Source: Chloranthus sessilifolius
Taxonomy: Eukaryota; Streptophyta; Magnoliopsida; Chloranthales; Chloranthaceae
Reading direction: 5' to 3'
NCBI GenBank assembly: GCA_021018995.1
Contig: CM037590.1
Coordinates: 108,067,097 to 108,131,096 of the forward strand
DNA length: 64,000 nt
This document shows, piece by piece, positions 26,001-36,905 of this stretch. Position 1 is the first letter of the stretch, and every line of letters starts with the position of its first letter. The notes below the pieces were generated by a model that was given only the letters and a program-made list of their open reading frames with translations, had not been told where the DNA came from and searched no databases. The translations under genes were made by a program, and so were the position numbers.

Positions 26001-26271
26001 CAAAGTAGCTATTATCCATTTGATGAGATCTAAATATAGGCTTGCGTGGGTGCAACTGCTGCCATTTGGGAATGTTGGTGCTGCTGAAGTGGTGACCCTA
26101 AGCTGTCTTAGTCTCAAAACTCCTCTAAATGGCACTTTTTACTGGAAAACTGCACTAAGGCTGCAATTGCCTCCTTGCTGCAAAACATCACTTAAAACTA
26201 ATTATTAACTACTCAAGCTTAGCAAAAGCCAGGTTTAAAGGGTAAAATGTGGTATAAAACATAGACTAACA
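23029..26271 (-). repeat. Element B 5' LTR (intact)
   Basis: 3243 bp, TGTTGGGGGG...GACTAACA. TATA box TATAAATAG (minus) at 24190-24198. The target copy TTATG follows at 26272. Its uninterrupted junction at 25919 shows the empty site of element A's insertion. Confidence 0.92.
24740..25770 (-). repeat. U3 motif array of LTR B, right copy (TCGACAGG / TCGAGAGG)
   Basis: I counted roughly 30 units and near variants in about 1 kb. Partner of the array at 3850-4870. Confidence 0.85.
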
Positions 26272-26385
26272 TTATGGTAGTAGTCTAGACCTCAACTGAT
26301 CATCAAATAGGTATTTCAACCTTTTTTGAGAATATATACCCAACAAGAAAGACTTGATGAAGACTTAATCACTATAGTGGGATTG

Positions 26386-26598
26386 AAGTATTAGTAGAAG
26401 TTATTGATCTAATATGTAGAATACTCTAGAGGAAAAAAATAAAACGGAAACTACCAAAAATAGAAAATTGTAACAAATCATGCTCATCGGAGGTATCCTT
26501 TGCACCGCTATTATACCCTAATCCAACGGTTCATGCGGCACTAATTCATGTCAAAACATACCATTCATGTGATAGAATAGCAAAAAACTCAAAATTAT
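26386..26598 (+). repeat. 213-bp direct repeat S, left copy
   Basis: It matches 27563-27776 with about 4% difference by eye. It ends exactly where the 964-bp LTR-like block begins. 26277-26385, to its left, is unassigned. Confidence 0.9.
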
Positions 26599-27562
26599 TA
26601 ATATTTATTATTAATATAATAAATATTTTAATAATTTAAAGAAAATAAAACTTTATTTGATTTCTTAGTTTTGGGTTGGGTTTTAGGCAATAGATATTTT
26701 CAAGTTTTATATGCAAATGAATAGTCCCACATTGGTAAAAATAAAAAGTTCCTAGGCTATATATAGAACATTTCACCTTCTATTATTGTTTAACAATAAT
26801 AAGAGAAGAGTGTGCCTAGCGGTGAGCCGCCGCGTTCGCGCACACGCGTGGCGATTGGCGTTTAGGCGCGCACGCACTTTACACTTCGACCTCTCGCAAG
26901 GAGAGGTTTGACTTTTTGACCAGGCAGATCCAACGGTCAGATTATTCATGGGTTGGGTCGAGCCTAATGAGCCACTATTCAGCGGGTCAATTCTGTTCTA
27001 TTGGGTCAAACGTTCAATTCAGTTTTATTGGGCCAAATGGATTGGTTAAACGTTGACCGTTGGATCCAACCGTTTTATAACCGCTTATAAAGGTGTACAA
27101 CCGTTCGAATTTGAATTCGAAAAGTTACAACCTTTCATGCAGCCGTTGGATGTAGCGGTTGAGATCTTTGAAAGATCTGAGCCGTCCAAAATATGACTGT
27201 TGACCCAACAGTCATATTGAAATTTCTATATAAGGAGGCCTTAGGACACAAATTTTAGCACTCTGAAATCCATCGGAATCCTTGCATAAAACTTGAGAAT
27301 TCCTCTTGCTTTCTTCTTTTGGTGGTACTCCATCGGATTGAGTTTTCTGGGGCGATCTTCTACTGTTGCAAAGTAACGGATCGCATCCAAGAGATTGGGC
27401 TCGTTGTATCCTGGAAACGTCTCGCTGGAACCCTTTTACAAACTCGAAGATTTACTCGAGTAGGGAGCGAATAGCGTTTTAAAGACAACGATTACGTGCC
27501 CCGAGTCCAATTCTCTTGCCCTTTTCATCATTTTCGGATTTCTGTTCTTTGATTTATCTAAC
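26599..27562 (+). mobile_element. LTR-like block, probable solo LTR
   Basis: The 964-bp block has an AT-rich head, a TCCCACATTGG motif common in plant LTRs (26729), a TATA-like CTATATAAGG at 27227-27236, a C/T-rich leader-like tail and an ATCTAACA end. No coding and no TG start are seen. LTR identity is inferred from layout only, and the family is unknown. Confidence 0.5.
27227..27236 (+). promoter_or_regulatory. TATA box in the LTR-like block
   Basis: CTATATAAGG is followed about 30 bp on by a leader-like sequence, consistent with an LTR promoter. Confidence 0.45.
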
Positions 27563-27776
27563 AAGTATTAGTAGAAGTTATTGATCTAATATGTAGAATA
27601 CTCTAGAGGAAAAACATAAAACGGAAACCACCAAAAATAGAAAATTGTAACAAATCATGCTCATCAGAGGTATCCTTTGCACCACTATTGTACCCTAATC
27701 CAACGGTTCATGTGGCACTAATTCTTGTCAAAACATACCATTCATGTGATAGAATAGCAAAAAACTCAAAATTATT
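27563..27776 (+). repeat. 213-bp direct repeat S, right copy
   Basis: It starts directly at the end of the LTR-like block and repeats 26386-26598 in the same orientation. Confidence 0.9.
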
Positions 27777-28313
27777 CTACTTATATAACCTGGCAATATT
27801 TGAAAACTACACAATTCGAGGCTCGATTAGAATTAATTTTTTTTTATTCCACGGGACATACATCCCAACAAAGTGACCCAAAGACCACGCGGCACACAAT
27901 TGTGTGCCATGTGGAATAAAAACTAACCATTTGATGATATTCCCATGATCTCAAGATCAGTTACACGGAAGATTGAAACGAAAAACGTTCTCTATCGTCC
28001 AATTCAAAGTAGCCAACGATTTTCTCTATAGTATTTGGTGGGGATCAGTAGCTGCCCCTAATTTTACAACGTAATGAAAGAACAGTTAAAATCATGACCT
28101 ACAGATATATGGCACTTACTTGCAAAGGCAAATAAGTTTAGAGTACTATTGAATCCAGACCCATCTAAAGCGTACACATTGATCATTAACATAATTAGGC
28201 TACTAATACTGGAATTCTGTAGAATATAGCAATCTAGAATAAATCTTTAGTTCATTGGAATATTCGATTGAACATTGTATATGCATGATATAAAAATCCA
28301 TAATCCATATAAA
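27777..28313. other. Intergenic stretch with an 18-bp palindrome and one foldback module
   Basis: No gene. A perfect palindrome GGCACACAATTGTGTGCC lies at 27891-27908 inside a looser 30-bp one. 27945-28025 is a single copy of the CATGATCTCAAGATC module also found, inverted, in the foldbacks at 39040-39475 and 43635-45833. Confidence 0.6.
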
Positions 28314-30141
28314 GGGTCTGTTTGGTAATTTTTCGGAAAACATAGGAAAATGATTCGTAGATCCAATTGATTCCATCTCTTTGTGAATTCATAGGAATTC
28401 ATTATTTTCTGGTATTTGGATTGAGTAATTACACGTAGAAAATAAAAAATGAGCACCATCGATAGTGTACATCTCACACACCCAATAATTCAAACTTTCT
28501 ATTCTGAGGGTAGAGAAAAATTAAGAGAGAGAAAGAGAGATTTGGGGAGAGAGATAAAAATTAAGATGGAGAAATTAAAAGAGAAATATAGAGAGAGATT
28601 AGGAGAGAGAAAGAGACATAAAAAAAAAGATATTATGAGATAAAGGTTTAAATAGAGAGATTAGGAAAGAGAAAGAGGAGCAACATCTTTGGTGTGCACA
28701 ATACACACCAAATAAACACGTTTTATTCTATTATGTTATAAATTAGCACCAAAGTAATCACTATTTATTACCAAATTACATAAGTCAGAGTTTGAAAAGT
28801 CAAACTCAAATAAAAAGTCAAACTTTGACCAAACTTAAAATTTTGATCAATAAAAATATGTAAAGTTAAATAACAAAATTATAAATGCTAGTATCTAATG
28901 TAAGTTTACACGTTGAAATGAAATTGAATTTTTATAAAAGTCAAACTTTGACCAAAATTTTAATTTTGATTAAGAGAAAATTTTGCAATGTACTAAGTTA
29001 CAAAAGTCCAATTGTAAATTAACATAACAGTATTCATATACATTGTTAGGTTACACTAGTCAAAATTTGATCAAATATCCACTTTTAATAAAAGTCAAAC
29101 TTTGACCGAACGTAAAACTTTGATTAATAAAAAATTTTAAGACTAAAGTACAAAGTTACATAGCATATGCTAGTCTGTACTATAAGGTTATATGTTGAAA
29201 GAAATTCAATTTTTAAACTTGAAAAAAAATTCAATTTTTAAACTTGAAAGAGAAAAAATTAAATTGTGTTATAAAGTCAAAGTTTGACCAAATATAATAC
29301 TTTCACTAATAAAAATTTACATTACCAAAATACAAATAACAATAGTAATAATCACTATCTACTGTCAAGATACAATTCTCAAATTTTGACTAAAGTCAAA
29401 ATTTGAATAAAAGTCAAACTTTGACTAAAAGTCAAATTTTGACTACTAAAAATGAGGTAATATATTTTCAACTCACAAATTAAAATAATGATAGATATTT
29501 TTAATTATAATATTCCACTAATTAAAATTTATAATATTTTATAAAAAATCAAACTTTGACACAAAGTCAAACTTTGACCCTAAAAAATTGCACTGATACA
29601 ATATAAGTTTATGTAGTAGTAGACTTTATCTATAAGTAGGTTTCAAGTTTGACTAAAAATAAATTTTGTATAACAATCAAAGTTTGATAAAAAGTCAAAG
29701 TTTGACTAAAGGTCAAAATATATATATTTATTTATTTTTAATTATTTATTTATTTATTTTATTTATTTTATCTTTTTTAAAAATATTTTTCTATCTTTAT
29801 TTATTTATTATTTTATCTTTTTATTTATTTATTTATTATTTTTATTTCAATTTATTCATAAAAAAATAGAGAGGGATAAAAGAGAAAGAGAAAGCGAGAT
29901 ATGGTATAGAGAGAAGAGAGAGAGTACTCACCCAACAAAAAGTTGAGAGGGAGCATAATGACAAAATATTTTCAATAAAATCCTCCTATTTTAGAGGGAT
30001 TTGTTGGTTTCCGATGGAAAAGAAAATTTTGAATTTTCCTATTATTTTCAATGATACAACTTTGTTGCCAAACATAAGAAATTACATATTTCCTTTCTTT
30101 TCCCATGATTTCTTTTCCTTTCCCCCTATCCAAACAGACCC
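28314..30141. mobile_element. Non-autonomous TIR DNA element rich in TTTGAC/GTCAAA motifs
   Basis: The ends GGGTCTGTTTGG and CCAAACAGACCC are perfect inverted repeats, with looser similarity further in (GGAAAACATAGGAAAATGATT against GGGAAAAGAAAGG). TAAA adjoins both ends. Such termini occur in Tourist/PIF-like and hAT-like plant elements; I cannot decide between them. The interior is 75-80% AT, has a GA-rich arm near each end (28500-28680, 29876-29935), and no transposase. 28790-29720 holds about a dozen GTCAAACTTTGACC-like motifs. 29716-29860 is ATTT-rich. Confidence 0.6.
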
Positions 30142-30576
30142 TAAATGGGATAAACTTTTCTTTTTTCTTAATGAGGAATTAAATGAGGTAACCTTGAGTA
30201 TTGCTTTTAGTGCCTTTTTTTTTTTAATCAATTTGAATGTTTTTCTTATAAATGATGGCTCGGAGTTTTTAATGTTCATCTTCTCAACAATGACTAGGGA
30301 TTTCAACACCCATCTATGGTTTCATTAAGCAGTGGTAGTGAATCAAAAAGCCCACAAAATCCTTTCTTAACAAGCCTATAAAAACCATAGAACTTTTATG
30401 CAGTATATGAATCAACTTGTAGTAATGAAAGCCTAACCATTTCTTAGAAAAGTCTAAAGCAAGGATCTTGGTTGACAGCATCTAAATGAAACAACCATGG
30501 CAATAAAAAACCCTCAGTATATGAATAAAAAATCATAATCTCATCACAAAATATATTAAATCTAGAGAGAGAGAGG
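30142..30576. other. Unassigned intergenic stretch
   Basis: I see no coding potential or repeat ends. It ends in a GA-rich run (30563-30576) that forms the left flank of the SINE. Confidence 0.5.
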
Positions 30577-30777
30577 AATCCCCCAGGGGTTGGCGCAGTT
30601 GGTAGGGGACTTTGGTTTATTACCAATAGGTGATGGGATCGAGTGCTGGTGTCGCCCTTCTGTGATAACAGGATCCCCTGTAGGGGGTGTAAATCATACA
30701 ATACTCGTTACATGGTGGGGGTGAGGGCATCCCTAGGGATTAGTCCAAGCTAAGCTTGGGATTACCCTAAGTTATAA
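30577..30777 (+). mobile_element. tRNA-derived SINE (Au-like?)
   Basis: A pol III box A, TGGCGCAGTTGGT, lies at 30591-30603 and a box B, GGGATCGAGTGC, at 30634-30645, in tRNA-like spacing. The body of about 200 bp has no coding. GAGAGAGAGAGG-type runs on both sides look like target duplications. The wording resembles the Au SINE family, but that is from memory. Confidence 0.65.
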
Positions 30778-31036
30778 GAGAGAGAGAGAGAGGACCTTGG
30801 ACTGGTTTTTTTTTTAAATATATCCAAAGGGAAAGAGAGAGGAATACCTTGGAGTGGTAGGTTGATTGTTACTCTGATCAATGGGTGAGACAGAGAGAGA
30901 GAGAGTGTGTGTTGGACTGGTGGGTTCGCGAGGGAGACGTAGAGAGTAGAAGAGTCATTTTGTAGCTTTTTTCTTTCTCTTCTTGTGTTGCAAAGAGTGA
31001 GAGTTTTGTTCTTTATCTGTTTTAAAGACTGTGGGT

Positions 31037-32724
31037 ATGGCAATGGATACTGTCATAGAGGATCTATCAAAGAAATTGATTCTTATGGAGATGGAAACAA
31101 AGGAATTTCTCGTGAGGAATGAGGAGTTAGACATGGCCCCTGCAACATGTCTTATGGGAAAGATCTTGTGCCCTAAAAAAATTAATCTGGTGGCTTTCAA
31201 GGAGGCTATTAAAGTAATGTGGGGAATGCCAAAAACCTTGAAGATCACAGAGGTTGATCAGAATTGTTTTCTCTTTCAGTTGAGGAGCAAGGACAGAGAG
31301 ATCGGGTGCTTAGACTATGCTCGTGGAGTTTTGATAACCACCTTATTGTCCTTTAGGATTACAAGGCAGCAGAGATCCATTGGAGAAATGCAATTCCTAT
31401 CTACACCTTTTTGGATACGGGTGGTTGGTCTCCCACTTGGAACTTGACCAAGCGTATGGGTGAAAAGATCGGTCACCACATTGGTGCCGTAGTGCAAGGT
31501 GATACTGATGCAAATGGTGTAAGGCGGAGTAGATTCTTGAGGATTCGAGTAATGGTGGATACCACCAAACCGCTTCAAAGGGGTCTTTTCCTAAAACTGA
31601 ATGGTAATGATCGATGGATCAAGTTTCAGTATGAGAGACTCCCGACCTTTTGTTACTCTTGTGGATGACTCGGACATGGTGATCGCGATTGCCTACGCAC
31701 CAATGGTAATACTAAAGATCAGTATGGGCCATGGATGTGTGTTAATCTTCAGGACGGCCACTGTAACAACACTACAACGGCAAGTACCGAAGAGAACAGC
31801 CTGGAAAAGATGGAGGTCTTGGTGGAGACGACTAGAGGCGGTATAGGGGTGGGTTGCATGGCGGCGACCGGGAGTGGGTCGTGACTGACTCGCCGAGCGT
31901 TGTTGGTAAACGGGAACACTGGGGGACCCTCAAAAAACCATGAAAGTCGGATGGGCAGAAATCAAGTGGTGGACGTTGCAGCAGAGATGGAAGAGGAAGT
32001 GGCGGCAACAATTATAGAGCAAACATTGGCATTGGAGGAAACTCCTAAAATCAAGGCAAGTAATTAGCAGTTACCTAATCAACAGCTACCTAACCAGTAG
32101 TTACCCAACCAATAGTTACCCAATCAGTAGCTACCCAATCAACGGTTACATAATCAGTAGTTACCATATTTAAAAAATACACCTACCCAGGAGTTACCCA
32201 ACCAACAAGTTACCAATCAGCAATTACCCAATCAGCAGTTACCTAACCAGCAGTTTCCCAACTAGCAGTTATCCAATCAGCAGTTGCCTAGTCAACAATT
32301 ACATAATCAGTAGTTACCATCTGTGAAAAATACACCTAACCAACAGCTACCCAACCAACAGTTACCCAACCAGCAGTTACCTCTTCAAAACAACCATTCT
32401 CACTATGGCACGCATGAAGAGGATGCTAACAAATTTGGTGATAGTCGACGTGTTGAAAAGGCAGTTTTAATAACAGAAAGTCACAACTCCGTAAAAAAAT
32501 GGAAACAATTGGCACGTGAGCTAGGGGCACCAAAAATAATGAATAATAATCTCAAGAATCTCATGGTCATGGATGTCGAAGATTGTAAACGGATACGAGG
32601 TTCTGATTCTCCCGAGAGCGACCATGAAAAGAAGAGATTATGTAGGGACGAGAACATGATGGCTCCTGAGAATAAGGGCAAAGGCGAGTACAACTCCACA
32701 AGTAAACTCCAGCGAAGTTATTGA
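31037..32724 (+). pseudogene. LINE-1 ORF1 (DUF4283, zf-CCHC), broken
   Basis: The translation starts MAMDTVIEDL. Residues of a DUF4283 domain (MGKILCPKKINLVAFKEAIK, FLFQLRSKDRE) occupy about 31150-31440. A frame change near 31430 leads to the rest of the domain and to a CCHC knuckle, FCYSCG-LGHGDRDC, at 31648-31690, interrupted by one TGA. A pentapeptide array follows, then a basic tail with SPESDHEKKRL at about 32605-32640. ORF1 proteins of this type bind LINE RNA. Several stops and at least two frameshifts make it inactive. I took the ATG at 31037 because the domain starts soon after it. Confidence 0.78.
32065..32382 (+). repeat. 15-bp minisatellite coding QQLPN inside LINE-1 ORF1
   Basis: About 19 units of CARCAGTTACCYAAY, in frame as Gln-Gln-Leu-Pro-Asn, are interrupted twice by ...AAAAATACACCTA (32164 and 32317), giving a ~153-bp higher-order repeat. 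Many units now read TAG in place of CAG. Confidence 0.88.
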
Positions 32725-32773
32725 TATTGGATTCTCATCGGTGGCGGTTGCAATGGAACCCCATCGATCGCAA

Positions 32774-35700
32774 TGAAAATCTTGAGTTGGAACTGCCGGG
32801 GGCTTGGAACCCTTGGACAGTTCGTGAACTTAGCCGGCTGGCTAGGACGGAAGATCCCGTTGTGATCTTTTTGATCAAACCGAAGTTGGGAGGTAATGCT
32901 ATTGAGAAAATAAAATGCAAACTGGGGTATAATTCCGCAATTTCGGTCCCTAGTAGGGGATGATCAGGAGGACTAGATTTCTTGTGGAAAAATGAAATTG
33001 ACATCACCCTTTGGTGGCAATCAAACTCACCCATTGATCTGACAGTGGAGGCTAATGAGGACCAACCTCATTGGTGGATTACTGGGTTCTATAGTGCTCC
33101 AGAAAGCCATAATCGACCTCAATCCTGGAATTTGTTACGTATCCTCCGATCAAAGGCAAACCTACCGTGGTTGTGTATTGGTGACTTCAATGAAATATTG
33201 TATCAACATGAAAATGAGGGAATGAGACTACGATGTGGTGCACAAATCCAAGATTTCCGAACAGTGGTAGATGAGTGTGAGTTCAAAGACATGGGGTACA
33301 TTGGAAATAAATTCATTTGGGCGAATTGTCATGAGGACCATACTTTTGTGCAAGAACGCGTCGATAGGGGTTTTTGTACAATGAAATGACGAGATGTTTA
33401 ACACCATATCTCACCTCACGGCTACACATCCAATCATACTCCGTTGTGCCTAAATACCTCTAGCAGCCTTGAAACAAGAAGCAGGGGACCTCCAATTTTC
33501 AGATTAGAGTCCATGCGGCTTTGATCTCAAGAATGTGAACAGGTTATAAAAAACAATTGGCATGAGTTGGGAGACGCTGATCTGGTCACAAATCTTGCTT
33601 CCGGAATTGCACACATTTCCACCGAAAGTATGGAATCGGGCTTCCTTTGGTCATGTTCAAAAGAAGTTGGCTAAGAAGATGAGGGAGCTAACGGATCTCC
33701 AAGCGGCTGATCTTCCACATCGCAACATTGCTGCCGAAAAACTATTGAAAGGTGAGATCAATGATTTACTTGAACGAGATGAGGCCATGTGGAAACAGAG
33801 GTCACGTGAATTATGGTTGAAAGGGGGTGATCGAAACAGTTCTTTTTTTCACTCCAAAGCTTCACAGTGAAGGAGGAGGAATTCAATTAGGGGCTTAAAG
33901 GACGACTCAGGTGGCTGGCAAACGGAACCACATATTATTGAGGTTATCATCAACAAATTCTACACAGGTCTCTTTTCCATTGAGCAACCGTCGAGGATTG
34001 AGGAAGCACTTGGGCATGTCAACAAGAAGGTTTCGGAGGAGCAGTGCACATCACTAGCAAAGGAATTTACACCTGCTGATATCCACAGCCTTAATTTAGT
34101 TGAGCCCCCTCAAAACACCAGGGCTTGATGGAATGCCGATGCTGTTCTATCAGAAATTTTGGCACATTCTAAGTCAGTCTATTACTAATGCGGCTCTAGC
34201 TTATTTAAATGGTAGCTGCACCTTGGAGAACATACTCATATTGTCCTCATTCCAAAAGTTAAAAATCCGAACCTCATAACCGAGTTTAGACCGATAAGCC
34301 TCTGTAATGTTATTTATAAGATTAAAGCAGTCCTTCCTAGTATAATATATGAGAATCAATCGGCCTTTGTTTCGGGCCGACTGATTACAGATAATGTACT
34401 TGTTGCCTATGAGATTGGTCATGCCCTTAAAAACAAAAGGGGAGGTCGTCAGGGGGATTGTGCCTTGAAGCTAGATAAGAACAAGGCATATGATCGGGTC
34501 AAGTGAGATTTTGTCGAGAAGTCACTTCTTAAATTGGGTTTTCTTAGAAATTTTGTAAGGCTTATTATAGGGTGTGTCAGATCTGTAACTTTGTCCTTTA
34601 TTGTAAATGGTCGGGTGTTTAGTAATATAAAGCCAACTAGAGGTCTTAGGCAAGGTGACCCCCTATCACCTTATTTATTTATTATATGTGTAGAAATCAT
34701 GTCCTCTTTACTTACAAAGGCTGAAAATGAGGGGCAATTTATCGGGTTCAAAATTTGTAGATTAGCCCCTTTTGTTTCTCACCTGTTATTTGCAGATGAT
34801 AGCCTTATTTTTACTAAGGTTACCCATGGTGATATCCAAGGTATTTGGAATATCCTCAAACTCTATGAACAAGCTTTAGGGGAAAAGAGTAACTATGATA
34901 ACTCGTCTATCATGTTCAGCTCCAATGTGCAAGATACGCTGAAGCATAAAATTCAAGAGTAGATTGGCATAAACAAGGTGGAGGCAAATGAAAAGTATTT
35001 GGGGTTGCCTACTGAAGTGGGGCATTTAAAGACGATCTGTTTGAACTCAATCAAAGACAAGATATGGAAAAAGCTTCAAGGGTGGAAGCCTAAACTACCA
35101 TAGGCAGTGGGAAAGGAGATCCTTGTCAAGGTAGTAATTCAAGCAATCTCTTCCTATACAATGAGTTGCTTCAAACTTCCAAAGTCTCTCATCGATGATA
35201 TCTCCGAAATGATTGCTAAGTTTTGGTGGGGAAGCAATAAAAAGGAGGGAGCAATACATTGGATGGCATGGGAAAAGATGTGTGAGGCTAAGATGTTGGG
35301 TGGTATGGGCTTCAAAGATCTCAAGGCATTCAATATTGCTATGCCTGCTAAGCAGTGTTGGAGATTGATTATGAATAAAGAACCCATTATGGCTAAGATT
35401 CTGAAAGCTAAGTATTTCCCGTGGGAGGACTTTATATGGAGGCTAAATTGGGACCGAATCCGTCTTACACGTGGCAAAGCATTTTGCTGGCCAGGAATAC
35501 ATTTGAGAAGGGACTTGTTTGGAGGGTTGGGGATGGTCATGACATCCGGGTGTGGTCAGATAGATGGCTGCCTAAGAAGAGCACCTTTAGGGTGACCTCT
35601 CCTAAGCCTTTAGATGGCCGAGAATTGGTGGGGGACATGCTTGATCCAGTTACAAAAGCATGGGATAAAGATTATATAAGGAGGACCTTCATTCAAGAGG

Positions 35701-36730
35701 ATGCTGAAGTTATCCTAGGTATTCCCTTCAAGGTGGAATCTTCAAGAGATCAAAGAGCTTGGGCCTATCACCCGAGTGGACGTTTCTCAGTCAAAAGTGC
35801 GTATCAGTTGGCATCTATGGAATATACTAAAGGTGGAGCAACGACATCCTCAAGTTCTGGTCCTAACTCTACAGTTTGGAAAGCCATTTGGACTGCAAAG
35901 GTTCCCAATCATCTTAAGGTTTTCACATGGAAAGCTTGTAAAAACATCCTCCCGACTAAAAATAATATTCATCAGAAAATCCGGGAAGTAGAGGGGCTCT
36001 GTTGCATTTGTGATGAAGAGATAGAGAGTCCCCTATATGCTTTGTGGGACTGTGGATGGGCAGCTCGTACTTGGTTTATTAGTCCCTTTGCTATCCGAAC
36101 TCACCTACTCTCATCGTACTCTTTCTACGATTGGTGCATGCTTTTCATAAAAGCAGATTGGTGATGAGGGCTTTAACATTTTTATGACCATTTCTTGGGC
36201 TATATGGACCGGCAGAAATGCATTCATACATGAGCGCAAACCCCTGAATTCGCAGGACACGATTGCTTTTGCTCTTTCATATGTGGATGAATTTGTGGAG
36301 TTACGAACGTAGAGCACCAATAGAATGCTCCAATTGATACTTGTTGGAAACCACCAGAAGAGGGATGGCACAAAGTTAATGTTGATGGCGCTCTTTCGAG
36401 AAAAGGAAAGGTTGGCTTTGGTGTTGTGATTCGCAATTGGGGAGGACAAGTCGTTGTGGCAATGGCTGGACCAGTACTTGGGGTAAAGAAGGCTTTACAT
36501 GTTGAATTAATAGCATGCCTAGAGGGGCTTCTTTTAGCCAAGGAAAAGGGTGTTCGCAAATGCCACTTGGAATTGGATTCCGCTCAAGCGATAAAGGTAA
36601 TCTCGAAGGAAGGCATTGATTTTTCTGAAATGGCTGTTATTGTCAATACCATTAAACATGAACTGCAAAACTTTGACGATGCTATTTGTTGCCACTCTCG
36701 AAGGCATACTAATATTATATCTTACTGATG
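32774..36730 (+). pseudogene. LINE-1 ORF2 (endonuclease, RT, zf-RVT, RNase H), broken
   Basis: Endonuclease (EEP): MKILSWNCRGLG at 32774, GDFNE at about 33181 and ERVDRG at about 33355. [15 protein letters not shown] at about 34360, GLRQGDPLSPYLF at 34642-34680 and the catalytic FADD at 34789-34800. The zf-RVT domain with KVFTWKACKNILPT and paired cysteines lies at 35870-36080. RNase H, with VDGALS (about 36380), an E-containing HVELIACLEG and an ELDSAQAI stretch, ends near 36730. The reading frame changes several times and there are in-frame stops, so no full protein can be made. Confidence 0.85.
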
Positions 36731-36905
36731 TGTTAGCAAAAAGAGGGATATCTTCTACTCATTGTAATGTCTGGCTAGGATCAGTCCCAACTGATACCTT
36801 ACCACCTACTTCCGATATTTTCAATTAATGAAATAACCGCTTTCATAAAAAACAAAAGAAAAAATAAAAAAAATAATAAAAAATAAAAAAAAAAAGAAAA
36901 AAAAC

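Larger units (their letters stand above)
2136..26271 (-). mobile_element. Element B: non-autonomous LTR retrotransposon (LARD-like), carrying element A in one LTR
   Basis: TTATG at 2131-2135 and 26272-26276 is the target duplication. Both LTRs start TGTTGGGGGG and end GACTAACA. The left LTR is 2136-5045 plus 19713-20065 (about 3.26 kb without the insert), and the right LTR is 23029-26271 (3243 bp). The interior of 2963 bp has a tRNA-Asp-like primer site and a polypurine tract, read on the minus strand, but no recognisable gag or pol. Long LTRs with a non-coding interior fit the LARD class. LTR divergence is about 5-6% over the first 200 bp by eye. The element is structurally whole apart from the nested insertion and encodes nothing. 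Confidence 0.88.
30786..36905 (+). mobile_element. LINE-1: full-length but decayed plant L1-clade LINE
   Basis: The layout is a 5' leader, ORF1 (31037-32724), ORF2 with endonuclease, RT, zf-RVT and RNase H (32774-36730), and an A-rich tail (36841-36905). RNase H after the zinc finger marks the RNase H-bearing plant L1 lineage. Several frameshifts and stops (for example TGA at 34504 and TAG at 35101, where a CAG glutamine codon is usual) make it inactive. The 5' border is approximate, and no target duplication was found. Confidence 0.85.

Noticed and set aside
27838-27932. Possible MITE with ATTCCAC / GTGGAAT ends
   Set aside because: The inverted ends are only about 12 bp, one in a T run, and no target duplication is visible.
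29666-29869. Hydrophobic 67-codon frame in the ATTT-rich part of the TIR element
   Set aside because: Leucine, isoleucine and phenylalanine follow from ATTT repeats; not a real membrane protein.
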